Assembly: GCA_905214625.1 (NCBI GenBank)
Contig: CAJMMQ010000003.1
Span: 68,418-132,417 of the forward strand
DNA length: 64,000 nt
Direction of reading: 5' to 3'
Origin: an uncultured bacterium
GTDB taxonomy: Bacteria > Bacteroidota > Bacteroidia > Bacteroidales > Bacteroidaceae
Shown piece after piece: positions 43,641 to 52,595 of this stretch. A program made the position numbers and the translations under genes. The notes below the pieces were generated by a model. The model had not been told where the DNA came from, searched no databases, and was given only the letters and a program-made list of their open reading frames with translations. Within the stretch, counting starts at the first letter, position 1. Each line of letters begins with the position of its first letter.

Positions 43641-43976
43641 ATGCAGGAAACAAGACAAAACCGCATTGCAAGGCTGCTGCAGAAAGAGCTGAGCCTGATA
43701 TTTCAGTCGCAGACAAGGGGCATGAGGGGCACCATGGTTAGCGTTACGCGCTGCCGCATCAGTCCCGACCTCAGTATCTGCACGGCATATCTGAGCATAT
43801 TTCCGCCCGAGAAGTCGGAAGAACTGATTAAGAACATCACGTCAAACGAGAAAACCATACGCTACGAACTGGGCACACGCGTGAAAAACCAGCTCAGAAT
43901 TATCCCCGAGCTGCGCTTCTTTATCGACGACTCTCTTGACTATATCGAGCACATTGACGAGCTGCTGAAGAAATGA
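43641..43976 (+). CDS. rbfA: Ribosome-binding factor A
   Basis: A 30S maturation factor that binds the 16S rRNA helix 1 region during late assembly and in the cold. The 111-residue length and the KH-like fold signature are typical: N-terminal TRQNRIARLLQKELSLIFQ, MVSVTRCRISPDLSICTAYLSIFP and the C-terminal RIIPELRFFIDDSLDYIEHIDELL, which is the conserved RbfA ending. It is overlapped by the permease gene downstream (ATGA), so the two are translationally coupled. Confidence 0.93.
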   Translation: MQETRQNRIARLLQKELSLIFQSQTRGMRGTMVSVTRCRISPDLSICTAYLSIFPPEKSEELIKNITSNEKTIRYELGTRVKNQLRIIPELRFFIDDSLDYIEHIDELLKK

Positions 43977-45202
43977 ATTTTCCGTTTTACATCGCACGGC
44001 GGTATCTCTTTTCAAAGAAGAGCACGCACGTAATCAACATCATCAGCGGCATAAGCATCATCGGCGTGGCCGTGGCCACAATGGCGCTGGTGGTGACCTT
44101 GAGTGTGTTCAACGGCTTTCACGACCTCGTGGCGTCACTGCTTACGTCGTTCGACCCGCAGATTGAGGTGGTTCCGGCAAAGGGAAAGACGGCTCCGGCC
44201 GACGACCCTATCCTGACAAAAATCCGCAACCTGCCCCAGGTTGACGTGGCTACAGAGAGCGTTGAAGACCAGGCCATGGCCATATATAAGGGCCGGCAGG
44301 CCATGGTTAAGGTGAAGGGCGTTGAGGATAACTTCAGCGAGCTGTCGCACATCAACGAAATTCTGTATGGCGAAGGCGAGTTTTCGCTCCATGCCGCAAA
44401 CCTTCAGTTTGGCGTTGTGGGCATACGCCTTGCCGACAACCTTGGCATGACGGCCGACTGGGACGGACAACTGAAGATTTATGCGCCCAAACGTGAGGGA
44501 CAGCTCGACATGATGAATCCTACCGAAGGATTTGTTGAAGACTCGGTAATTTCGCCCGGAGTGGTGTTTTCAGTTAAACAAGCGCGCTACGACCGCGATT
44601 ATGTATTGACTTCGATAGCATTCGCACGCAATTTGTTCGGCCAGCAGGGCATGCTCTCGCAGCTTGAAATAAGGCTGAAGCCGGGCAGCGACCTTGATGC
44701 CGTAAAGGCTGAAATGCAGAAAATCGCGGGCGACAAGTACCGCGTATTAGACCGTATGGAGCAGCAGGCTGACACGTTCAGAATCATGAAAATCGAGAAG
44801 TTTATCGCCTATATCTTCCTTACGTTCATTCTGGCCGTGGCCTGTTTCAACATCATCGGCTCGCTGTCGATGCTTATAATAGACAAGAAAAACGACGTGG
44901 TTACGCTGCGCAACATGGGCGCGAGCGACAAACAGATAGTCAGGATATTCTTGTTCGAGGGGCGTATGATATCTGCAATAGGTGCAGTGGTTGGCATATC
45001 CATTGGTCTGCTGCTGTGTTGGCTGCAGCAGGTTTACGGGTTTGTATCTCTCGGACGCAGCAGCGGCTCGTTCATCGTCGACGCTTATCCGGTGAGCGTT
45101 CATCCCGAAGATATAATTCTGGTGTTCATAACGGTGCTTGCCGTGGGATTCATTTCAGTATGGTATCCCGTAAGATATTTCGCCAAAAGGCTCATCCAAT
45201 AA
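43973..45202 (+). CDS. LolC/E-like FtsX-domain ABC permease
   Basis: A 409-residue inner-membrane permease of the lipoprotein-releasing (LolC/LolE) family. It has an N-terminal helix (NIISGISIIGVAVATMALVVTLSVFNGF), a large periplasmic domain (about 60-270) and three C-terminal helices of the FtsX domain (YIFLTFILAVACFNIIGSLSMLI, MISAIGAVVGISIGLLLCWL, IILVFITVLAVGFISVWYP). It acts with a LolD-type ATPase, not encoded here, to extract lipoproteins for transport to the outer membrane. Its start overlaps the rbfA stop by 4 bases. Confidence 0.88.
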   Translation: MNFPFYIARRYLFSKKSTHVINIISGISIIGVAVATMALVVTLSVFNGFHDLVASLLTSFDPQIEVVPAKGKTAPADDPILTKIRNLPQVDVATESVEDQAMAIYKGRQAMVKVKGVEDNFSELSHINEILYGEGEFSLHAANLQFGVVGIRLADNLGMTADWDGQLKIYAPKREGQLDMMNPTEGFVEDSVISPGVVFSVKQARYDRDYVLTSIAFARNLFGQQGMLSQLEIRLKPGSDLDAVKAEMQKIAGDKYRVLDRMEQQADTFRIMKIEKFIAYIFLTFILAVACFNIIGSLSMLIIDKKNDVVTLRNMGASDKQIVRIFLFEGRMISAIGAVVGISIGLLLCWLQQVYGFVSLGRSSGSFIVDAYPVSVHPEDIILVFITVLAVGFISVWYPVRYFAKRLIQ

Positions 45203-45230
45203 AAAGATTTTACGCTAAGAATAAATAAAA

Positions 45231-45278
45231 AAGGAAACATGAATGTAGGTATAAAATCCAAAACATTCATGTTTCCTT
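45231..45278. terminator. Bidirectional terminator
   Basis: A perfect 15-bp stem, AAGGAAACATGAATG / CATTCATGTTTCCTT, with an 18-base loop and an A-run on the left and T-run on the right. It serves both the rbfA operon (plus) and comM (minus), which converge here. Confidence 0.9.
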
Positions 45279-45349
45279 TTGTTTACTGTCAGTTATAAAG
45301 CCTTACTGGTATTTTATCATCCGTGCTGTCACGCCGGAAACAACATGCC

Positions 45350-46900
45350 CTATGCTCCTCCGCGCTCGGCCCAGTCGCTCCTGTCGAGGTTACGATAGCT
45401 TATTGCTTCAGCCAGATGCTGCGGCAAAACCCGCTCAGAAGCCTCTAAATCGGCTATGGTGCGGGCCACTTTGAGTATGCGGTTATATGCCCGTGCCGAC
45501 AGATTCAGGCGCTCCATAGCCATCCGTAGCATGTCTATGCCGTCTTCTCCGGGCTCTGCATACTGGTGTATCATGCGCTCGCTCATCTGCGCGTTGCAGT
45601 GAACGCCTTTACATTCCCTGAACCGTTCTTCCTGTATGTGGCGCGCCTTTATAACCCTTTCGCGTATAACGTCGCTGCCCTCGCCCGGTGCCGCACGCGA
45701 TATGTCCTTAAAGGGCACGGGCGTTATCTCTATCTGAATGTCGATGCGGTCGAGCAACGGACCGCTGATTTTGTTCATATATCGCTGTATCTGCCCCGGC
45801 GTACACACGCAGTGGTGTGTCGGGTCGTTGTAATATCCGCAGGGACAGGGGTTCATCGAGGCTACGAACATAAACGAGCAGGGATATTCTATGGTGTATT
45901 TCGCCCTCGAAATGGTTATCTTGCGGTCTTCCAACGGCTGTCGCAACATCTCCAGTGTCGACTTGTTAAACTCCGGAAGCTCGTCGGCAAACAGCACGCC
46001 GTTATGCGCAAGGGATATTTCTCCGGGCTGCGGATTCATTCCTCCGCCTACAAGTGCCACCTGAGAGATTGTATGATGCGGCGAGCGGAACGGACGTTGG
46101 GATATCAGCGACATGTTCTTGCCAAGTTTACCGGCAACAGAATGTATCTGCGTTGTCTCAAGACTTTCGGCAAGCGAGAGCGGCGGCAATATAGAAGGAA
46201 GGCGCTTGGCCATCATAGACTTGCCGCTTCCGGGCGGGCCTATCATTATCATGTTGTGTCCGCCGGCAGCTGCAACTTCCATTGCCCGCTTTACGTTCTC
46301 CTGCCCTCTCACGTCTGAAAAATCAAGGTCGAAATGGCTCTGATGCTCGTAAAACTCACGCCGTGTGTCTACAAAGGTTGGCTTGTAGTCGCCTTCGCCG
46401 TTAAGAAAACTGATTACGTCCATTATACTTTCCATGCCGTAAACGTCGAGATTGTTCACCACAGCGGCTTCTCTGACGTTCTGTTTGGGCACAATCAGCC
46501 CCTTAAATTTCTCCTTGCGTGCCCTTATGGATATCGGCAGGGCACCTTTTACGGGCTGAATCACGCCGTCGAGCCCAAGCTCACCTACTATCATATAGTC
46601 AGAAAGCATCTCGGGTTTCACCTTTCCGATAGCCGCGAGGATACCTATTGCCAGCGGCAGGTCGTAGCTGCTGCCTTCCTTGCGCAGGTCGGCAGGAGCC
46701 ATATTCACGGTAATGTCGGCAACCGGAAACTTTATCCCGTTGTTCTGAAGGGCTGCCACAATACGGTCGCGGCTCTCTTTTACGGCCGTGTCGGCAAGTC
46801 CTGAAAGATGGTAAAGCACGCCTCTCGACACGCTGACCTCAACCGTAACGGTGGTAACGTCAAGGCCATTAACAGCCGCACAATAAGTTTTTACAAGCAT
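45350..46900 (-). CDS. comM: ComM/YifB-type Mg-chelatase-like AAA+ ATPase
   Basis: A 516-residue protein with an N-terminal Lon-protease-like S5 fold domain (about 1-165; DLPLAIGILAAIGKV), a Mg-chelatase AAA+ core (about 190-395) with Walker A GPPGSGKSMMAKRLPS and Walker B GVLFADELPEF, a zinc-binding-like CPCGYYNDPTHHCVC loop, and a C-terminal helical domain (LNLSARAYNRILKVARTIADLE). ComM is a helicase that promotes branch migration in natural transformation. In species not known to be competent its role is unclear. It is a single gene converging on the rbfA operon. Confidence 0.93.
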   Translation of the reverse strand: MLVKTYCAAVNGLDVTTVTVEVSVSRGVLYHLSGLADTAVKESRDRIVAALQNNGIKFPVADITVNMAPADLRKEGSSYDLPLAIGILAAIGKVKPEMLSDYMIVGELGLDGVIQPVKGALPISIRARKEKFKGLIVPKQNVREAAVVNNLDVYGMESIMDVISFLNGEGDYKPTFVDTRREFYEHQSHFDLDFSDVRGQENVKRAMEVAAAGGHNMIMIGPPGSGKSMMAKRLPSILPPLSLAESLETTQIHSVAGKLGKNMSLISQRPFRSPHHTISQVALVGGGMNPQPGEISLAHNGVLFADELPEFNKSTLEMLRQPLEDRKITISRAKYTIEYPCSFMFVASMNPCPCGYYNDPTHHCVCTPGQIQRYMNKISGPLLDRIDIQIEITPVPFKDISRAAPGEGSDVIRERVIKARHIQEERFRECKGVHCNAQMSERMIHQYAEPGEDGIDMLRMAMERLNLSARAYNRILKVARTIADLEASERVLPQHLAEAISYRNLDRSDWAERGGA

Positions 46901-47095
46901 TATATCACCAATTATCCAATTAATCTTGCTTCATTTACAAATCGAGTTAGCAGCGGAAACCGCGCTAACTCTGCTATTTTCGTCCATAAGCGGCAGCTTC
47001 TCAGCATCTGAAAAGCCATCTGTCAAGGCGCAAACAGCCCCTGTCCGCCCTATAAGAATACACCTGACGCCTCACAGCATCGGTGCATCCGCAAT

Positions 47096-48094
47096 CTAAT
47101 TCAACAAAACTTTGAGTTTGGTTTCAAGCTCGCTCAAGTTAAGACTGCGCTCAACGATACGCCCCTGGGCATTATAAATAATGTTGTCGGCAACGCGCCC
47201 AAGGCCAAAAGTCTCAAGAAGCGGACTTTCAAACATAAGCTGGTCGCATATTGCCACCGAGCCAGTAGAATCATTGCGCAGCGAAATGCTGCACGTTCTC
47301 TTGCTTGCGTCAAGGCTTATGCCCATCAATGCAAGCTTATTGCCATATTCGTTCTTCAACCTCAGCAGCCTGTCGCGCATGTTACGGCTCTCATAACTCC
47401 AGTCAGCCCATGTATATACTACGGCCACCTTGCCGCGTAAATATGAGTCGGTTATCGTCTTTCCGTTTATATCTTGCGATGAAAAAGACGGAATTACAGC
47501 TCCGCCGGAGTTGCTCTTCATCATCTTTATATAGCGCACTATGCGCGCTACATCGCCATTCTTGGGCTGAGCCTTATACACAATGTCTGCCAAAGAAGCG
47601 GCCTTGTCAAGGTCTGCATCAGGACTTACGACAAAATATTTCCTTAAAACATAAACACTTGCAGCCGTTTCAGGATTGTTCTTGACAAACTTTTCGGCGT
47701 ATGAAAGTTCTTCAGGAGGAGATGTTTTAATCAGCTGTTGACGAAAAGCGGTCATCAGCTCGTTCTCCTTTGTGCCCTTAATTTCTATTTCCTTAAGGTG
47801 AGAAGCGTCACCTTTCACAGTCACAGACTTACCCGGTTCGGCAAAGACCGGCACTTCAGAGAAGTTAGGAAACACAATAACCAGCGTACCGCTTTCCTTG
47901 CATTGCGTCTCAAAAGTGAAGCGTCCGCCCTCAACTTTTATCGTATCAATGCCATTGAACACGCCGTCAGGACTGTAAACATAAAACTCACCTTGGTTAA
48001 GGTTGAGTAGTCGGCCATCCAAGTTGAAATAGCCTCTGCGTGTTCCGCAGGCAACCAAAACCAAGGTGAGCGTAAGATATATCAATCGCTTCAT
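47096..48094 (-). CDS. Thioredoxin-fold lipoprotein with DUF4369-like domain, active-site Cys lost
   Basis: A 332-residue lipoprotein (VLVAC lipobox) with an N-terminal DUF4369-like beta domain (about 22-120, RLLNLNQGEFYVYSPDGVFNGID), a helical linker and a C-terminal AhpC/TSA thioredoxin fold (about 200-332). Where redox-active relatives have W-C-x-x-C, this one has VYTWADWSYES, so both Cys are gone and disulfide exchange is not expected. It probably has a structural or binding role in the periplasm. It lies 13 bp downstream of the TPR/OmpA-like gene and is surely co-transcribed with it. Confidence 0.87.
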   Translation of the reverse strand: MKRLIYLTLTLVLVACGTRRGYFNLDGRLLNLNQGEFYVYSPDGVFNGIDTIKVEGGRFTFETQCKESGTLVIVFPNFSEVPVFAEPGKSVTVKGDASHLKEIEIKGTKENELMTAFRQQLIKTSPPEELSYAEKFVKNNPETAASVYVLRKYFVVSPDADLDKAASLADIVYKAQPKNGDVARIVRYIKMMKSNSGGAVIPSFSSQDINGKTITDSYLRGKVAVVYTWADWSYESRNMRDRLLRLKNEYGNKLALMGISLDASKRTCSISLRNDSTGSVAICDQLMFESPLLETFGLGRVADNIIYNAQGRIVERSLNLSELETKLKVLLN

Positions 48095-48107
48095 GCGTCA
48101 GCGATGT

Positions 48108-49793
48108 TTACTTGCTTACTTTAGCCAGCTCAAGATCGTTGTTTGCGTATGTTGCAAGTGAAGGATCTTTCTGCAAAGCGCTCTTCAGATAAGAAGAAGC
48201 TGCGCTGTCATTGCCCTGACGAGCATTCAGGATAGCCTGCAGATAGTCTGTCATAGCGTCCTTATTCTTGATGCTGTTCAGAGTGTTAGCTGCACCGGCA
48301 TAGTTCTTGTTCAGAATCTGAGCCAAAGCAGTTGTGTTGCAGTTGATGCCGTTGAGGTTCTGCTCAGCTGTAGCATAGTCACCCTTAGCCAGGTTCAAAG
48401 TACCGAGAACCTTGTTATAGTCACCAGCTGTGTTAGCCTTTGCGATATAGTTTTCAGCCTCGCTTACATTGCCGTTCTTCAATGCCATCAAGCCAAGGTT
48501 AGCGTTAGTCTCGGCTGCATTGCCGTTAATAGACTGTGCCTTAGCCAGATAGTTCTTAGCTTCAGCGTCGTTGCCTTTAGCAAACTCGATAGCAGCAACG
48601 TTATTGTAAGCACGGTAATCGTTAGGATAAACCTCTATAGTCTTCTTGTAGATAGCCTCCTGAGCGTCTACATTATCCTCGAGTGTTGCAGAGTAAAGAA
48701 GCTCATCAACGCTAAGTTTTGTAGCGTCAGCCTTATACTGCTCCTGAATCTGCTCATCGCTGCGGCCTATTGTCTCGTAGTTGATAATCAGACGAGAGCG
48801 GCGGAGTTCAGGAAGAATACCGTCAGCAAGCTCACGGAAACCTGCAGACATGTTGCGGATCTGCTGCTCACGCTCTTCAGGATCCTGATACATAGAGAGA
48901 ACTCGGAGGATTACGTCCTTGTCCTGAATGTCAGATGCCTGAACAAGCTGCTGGAAACCTTCCCAGTCCTGTGCAGTATATTTACCTGTAACATCAGACT
49001 GAACCTTAGCGTTCTTCAGCTGTTTCTTAGCGTAATCTACAGAAACATTCTGACGTTTGCTGGCAAGTTTGTCGTTGAAGTCGAATCCACCATCAGGAGA
49101 AGCGTAAGCCAAAACTTCTACATTCTTGATGTTCAGGCCTTCCTTGTCAGCGTTGATTTTCTTAAGCAGCTCAACAAACTCCTTAACAGAGTTGTTCTTC
49201 AGCTCGCTCTTACGCAGGTTAGCCTGGTTGATGAGGAACTTAATCTGAGCAGCCTGTCTCTGGTCTCTTACACGCTGGAATGTGTCGGGAGCGATGCAAG
49301 CGCCGCTTCCGGCGAGAGTATTCTTGTAAAGTTCAGATGTAGCGATAACACCTTCAGCCACCTTAACAGCAGGAATCTCTACCTTTTTCTTCTTTTTGCC
49401 TACATAAGCGTCGAAAGTCATGTAAAGGTCGCTCTTCTGCATTTCGGGAACATACTTGAAGTTAGACTTCATTGTATAGTTTCCACCAACCTTGTAAGCT
49501 ATAGTCTGGTCGTTGCCCTCAACTTTCTCGCCCTGGAACTTAGCAGCCTGACCTTGTGCAGCCTGTCCGTTACCATAACGCAGTTCAGGAATAACTGTTA
49601 CCATAGCCTTTTTCTTCATGTACTTCTCAGGGAAAGTACCATCAATTGTTACAGCCACCTGTCCGCCTCTAGACTCAAGAGGATTAGGTGTAACTTTGAA
49701 ATTGTCAGCAGACAACTCTCCAAGCTTAGAAGAGCAAGAAGACAGTGCAATGACTGAAGCTGCCGATAAGAATAAGATAAGATTTTTTTTCAT
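48108..49793 (-). CDS. TPR/OmpA-like outer-membrane lipoprotein, 561 aa
   Basis: A lipoprotein (lipobox ALSSC) with a beta-rich N-terminal domain (about 25-170), an OmpA-like peptidoglycan-binding-type segment (about 215-290, VEVLAYASPDGGFDFNDKLA then SKRQNVSVDYAKKQL) and a run of TPR repeats to the C-terminus (NDYRAYNNVAAIEFAKGNDA; ETNANLGLMALKNGNVSEAE). Similar TPR+OmpA proteins anchor envelope machines, for example PorE of T9SS, but I cannot say this is one. Codon choice (AAG, GTT, GCT rich) looks like that of a highly expressed gene. It starts 23 bp after two tRNA genes with no promoter in between. Confidence 0.85.
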   Translation of the reverse strand: MKKNLILFLSAASVIALSSCSSKLGELSADNFKVTPNPLESRGGQVAVTIDGTFPEKYMKKKAMVTVIPELRYGNGQAAQGQAAKFQGEKVEGNDQTIAYKVGGNYTMKSNFKYVPEMQKSDLYMTFDAYVGKKKKKVEIPAVKVAEGVIATSELYKNTLAGSGACIAPDTFQRVRDQRQAAQIKFLINQANLRKSELKNNSVKEFVELLKKINADKEGLNIKNVEVLAYASPDGGFDFNDKLASKRQNVSVDYAKKQLKNAKVQSDVTGKYTAQDWEGFQQLVQASDIQDKDVILRVLSMYQDPEEREQQIRNMSAGFRELADGILPELRRSRLIINYETIGRSDEQIQEQYKADATKLSVDELLYSATLEDNVDAQEAIYKKTIEVYPNDYRAYNNVAAIEFAKGNDAEAKNYLAKAQSINGNAAETNANLGLMALKNGNVSEAENYIAKANTAGDYNKVLGTLNLAKGDYATAEQNLNGINCNTTALAQILNKNYAGAANTLNSIKNKDAMTDYLQAILNARQGNDSAASSYLKSALQKDPSLATYANNDLELAKVSK

Positions 49794-49816
49794 AATGAAA
49801 GGTTTTAGATATAAGT

Positions 49817-49901
49817 GCCGCGAGCGGGACTCGAACCCGCACAGCCATTACTGGCCAAGGGATTTTAAGTCCCTCGTGTCTACCAATTCCACCATTGCGG
49901 C
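49817..49901 (-). tRNA. tRNA-Leu (UAA)
   Basis: The minus strand folds as a class II tRNA of 85 nt: acceptor GCCGCAA / TTGCGGC-type pairing with the 3' side CGCGGC, anticodon loop CTTAAAA in a GGGA/TCCC stem (anticodon TAA), a variable arm (TTGGCCAGTAATGGCTG) and T-arm GCGGGTTCGAGTCCCGC. No CCA is encoded. Confidence 0.95.
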
Positions 49902-49910
49902 TCCACTGGA

Positions 49911-49982
<72 letters not shown>

Positions 49983-49994
49983 GTAAAAGCTGTG

Positions 49995-50025
49995 CAAAGA
50001 TAAGTTTATTTCTCAAAAGAGCAAA
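49995..50025 (-). promoter_or_regulatory. Consensus promoter of the tRNA-Gly/tRNA-Leu unit
   Basis: Minus strand: TTTG (50025-50022), 19 bases, TATCTTTG (50002-49995), 12 bases before the tRNA-Gly 5' end. It is the only promoter visible upstream of the TPR/OmpA-like lipoprotein gene as well. Confidence 0.85.
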
Positions 50026-50048
50026 CTAATTTACACATTTTAATACTC

Positions 50049-50618
50049 TCACTGTCCATTAATGACCGAAAGCACGCCGTCAGAGCCTGTTGTAGTGCAT
50101 CTGTAGCGTATAAGTTTATCCCCCGGATCACCATCTGACACTATTCCGCCGTTGTTCATGTCATAAACACGTCTACAGTTTTTGCATGTTGCCTTTCCTG
50201 TTGTGTCCATCGTAAGTCCATATCGCGGCAGGTTGCTCGACCTGTAGCAGTTTGGACACTGATTGTCGTAGGCATAAAAGACGGCCGGAGTGTTAAGATT
50301 GCCGTAGCCTACGATTATTCCGCTCTCGTTATACGCGCCAAGGATAAGGCTGCGCTGCTCGTCTACGGCATTGAACGCCACGCGCTCGGTCTGTCCGGGA
50401 GCGGTGTTTGTATTAAAGACAAAATATCTTCCGCTAACGGCAATATGGCAGAACACGCCCGGAGACATTGGATTCATGGCTGTGCCGAGCATAGGACTAC
50501 GGTTGGCTTTATTGTCGAAAATGAAATAGCACGGATCGCTGCTAAACTCAAATTCGGCATTGGTACACGAGCTTAAAAGCGCGAAGAGTGCTATTATATA
50601 ATAGGTGTACTTTTTCAT
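50049..50618 (-). CDS. Unrecognised lipoprotein with CPNC and CKNC motifs, 189 aa
   Basis: A lipoprotein (LLSSC lipobox) with two pairs of Cys, NQCPNCYRS and ATCKNCRRVYDMNNGG, that look like a zinc-ribbon or Rieske-like metal site near the C-terminus, embedded in a beta-rich fold (RYGLTMDTTGKATCKNC). The Rieske CxH pattern is not present, so a zinc ribbon is more likely. Metal-site domains on outer-membrane lipoproteins are uncommon. The start overlaps the argH stop by 4 bases (ATGA), so it is translated with argH, although no functional link is apparent. Confidence 0.78.
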   Translation of the reverse strand: MKKYTYYIIALFALLSSCTNAEFEFSSDPCYFIFDNKANRSPMLGTAMNPMSPGVFCHIAVSGRYFVFNTNTAPGQTERVAFNAVDEQRSLILGAYNESGIIVGYGNLNTPAVFYAYDNQCPNCYRSSNLPRYGLTMDTTGKATCKNCRRVYDMNNGGIVSDGDPGDKLIRYRCTTTGSDGVLSVINGQ

Positions 50619-51952
50619 TTCAGCAAGTTTTTCTCAGCATTTTCCATTTTCTCAAAGTGGAAACCGTCGAGACACTGCTCCATGAGAGCCTGTATCTTGT
50701 CGTTGCAGAGATTTCCGATAGAGCCTTCGTGCGTGTGATGTATGTTCTTGTCGGGCACAAACCGGCCGGCCTCGATGTCGAGTCCAACCTTCTTGTAGGC
50801 ATCTCTGAAAGGCATGCCGGCCGCCGCGAGGCGGTTTACCTCCTCTACGGAGAACATAAGGTCGTACATCTTATTGTCGAGAATGTTGCGGTTAACCTCC
50901 ATCTTGTTGATTATGTAGGCTGCCATCTGCAGGCAGTCTTTAAGCTCGCCGAAGGCCGGAAGGAACGACTCCTTGATAATCTGCAGGTCGCGGAAATATC
51001 CGCACGGCAGGTTGTTCATTATCAGCACTATCTGCTGCGGCAGAGCCTGCAGCTTGTTGCACTTGGCGCGTATCAGCTCGAACACGTCGGGATTCTTCTT
51101 GTGGGGCATGATGCTGCTGCCCGTGGTGCACTCCTTCGGGAGCTTGACGAACGAGAAGTTCTGACTGTTGAACATGCAGGCGTCGAAGGCCATCTTGGCC
51201 ACCGTGCCGGCAATGGTTGCCATGGCGAAGGCCACGTTGCGCTCAGTCTTGCCGCGGCCCATCTGTGCATAGACCACATTATAGTTCATCGTGTCGAAGC
51301 CCAGCAGCTCTGTTGTCATAGTGCGGTTGAGCGGGAACGACGAGCCGTAGCCGGCGGCGCTGCCCAGCGGATTGCGGTTGGCCATGCGCCATGCGGCCTG
51401 CAGGAAGAGCATGTCGTCGGCAAGACTCTCGGCATAGGCTCCGAACCACAGGCCGAACGAGCTGGGCATGGCCACCTGAAGATGGGTGTAACCGGGCATG
51501 AGCACGTCCTTAAACTGGTTGCTCTTGTCTATAAGCTCATCGAAAAGCACCTTTACGAGCATTGCGATGTCCTTTAGTTCATGACGGATAAAGAGTTTCA
51601 GGTCTACCAGCACCTGGTCGTTGCGCGAGCGCCCGCTGTGAATCTTCTTGCCCATATCGCCCAGCTTGCGCGTAAGCATAAGCTCCACCTGCGAATGGAC
51701 ATCCTCAACGCCGTCCTCGATGACAAACTCGCCGCGCTCGCACACGTCATAGATATTCTTCAGTTCAGCCAGAAGCGCCTGAAGCTCGTCATGGCCGAGC
51801 AGTCCTATCGACTCGAGCATGGTGATGTGGGCCATGGAGCCAAGCACGTCATACTTAGCCAGATACATGTCCATCTCGCGGTCGCGGCCTACGGTAAACC
51901 GCTCTATCTCCTCATTAATTCCGTAATTTTTCTCCCAAAGTTTGTTTGACAT
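50615..51952 (-). CDS. argH: Argininosuccinate lyase
   Basis: The last step of arginine synthesis: argininosuccinate to arginine plus fumarate, cytoplasmic. It is 445 residues with the fumarase/ASL-superfamily signature TGSSIMPHKKNPDVFELI (catalytic Ser loop), the HSGRSRNDQV region and MPGYTHLQVAMPSSFG (catalytic His). The ATG at 51952 (MSNKLWEKNYG) is chosen, because 21 in-frame residues upstream do not match the family. It sits downstream of an SRPBCC protein gene and pyrE on the minus strand and overlaps the following lipoprotein gene. Confidence 0.95.
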   Translation of the reverse strand: MSNKLWEKNYGINEEIERFTVGRDREMDMYLAKYDVLGSMAHITMLESIGLLGHDELQALLAELKNIYDVCERGEFVIEDGVEDVHSQVELMLTRKLGDMGKKIHSGRSRNDQVLVDLKLFIRHELKDIAMLVKVLFDELIDKSNQFKDVLMPGYTHLQVAMPSSFGLWFGAYAESLADDMLFLQAAWRMANRNPLGSAAGYGSSFPLNRTMTTELLGFDTMNYNVVYAQMGRGKTERNVAFAMATIAGTVAKMAFDACMFNSQNFSFVKLPKECTTGSSIMPHKKNPDVFELIRAKCNKLQALPQQIVLIMNNLPCGYFRDLQIIKESFLPAFGELKDCLQMAAYIINKMEVNRNILDNKMYDLMFSVEEVNRLAAAGMPFRDAYKKVGLDIEAGRFVPDKNIHHTHEGSIGNLCNDKIQALMEQCLDGFHFEKMENAEKNLLK

Positions 51953-52058
51953 CACAATACTAATTTTATTATAATGCCCTGCGCCGGCTGACGTCTGTGC
52001 GCCCTGCCGGCCCAAGGCTACATTAATTTAAATATTTATACCGTATTCGCGCCGTGGC

Positions 52059-52475
52059 CTATTCGTAAGGAATGGCTGCCAGCGCGTCGGCAATCTTGTC
52101 CACACCGTCCTTCAGCTTGCTGCCTATCATGGGCTTCAGGAACATGGGTATGTCGGCCTTAACCGTAACCTTCATCTTGCTCGTGGTGTCGGTAACGGGC
52201 AAGAGCTGTATCCACATGGTGAAAGGCACGGGCGAGTTGGCCGTCTCAAACTTGATGCACTTAGGTTCCTCGCGCTCTATGATGTTGAGCGTTATGCTGC
52301 CCACGGGCGGCACGCTCACCGACACGCTGTCGCGACTGAACGTCAGGTCGTTAATCTTGTCGGCCGGTATGCGATCTTTCACCTTCTCTATGTTCTCGAG
52401 ATTGCTCAGCCGTTCATAAACATTCTGCTGCGGATATGATATCTGCTTAACTCCGCTTTCATACTTACTGCTCAT
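52059..52475 (-). CDS. SRPBCC/START-like protein, 138 aa
   Basis: A small cytoplasmic lipid- or ligand-binding-fold protein of the polyketide cyclase/SRPBCC group: MSSKYESGVKQISYPQQNVY, strand-rich middle (SVSVSVPPVGSITLNIIER; MKVTVKADIPMFLKPMIG) and a long C-terminal helix (SKLKDGVDKIADALAAI) that closes the hydrophobic cavity. Ligand unknown. The ATG at 52475 matches the usual start of this family in Bacteroidetes. It lies between pyrE (120-bp gap) and argH (106-bp gap), probably in one operon. Confidence 0.82.
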   Translation of the reverse strand: MSSKYESGVKQISYPQQNVYERLSNLENIEKVKDRIPADKINDLTFSRDSVSVSVPPVGSITLNIIEREEPKCIKFETANSPVPFTMWIQLLPVTDTTSKMKVTVKADIPMFLKPMIGSKLKDGVDKIADALAAIPYE

Positions 52476-52595
52476 TTTTCTACATATATTACGCATCAGG
52501 CTGCCGCACGCATCCATACGCCGGGCGCGCGCCGCAGTGCACGCGGACAAAGCCACGCCACGGCAACATGCCGCCGGCAGCCCATGCCGTTAATA

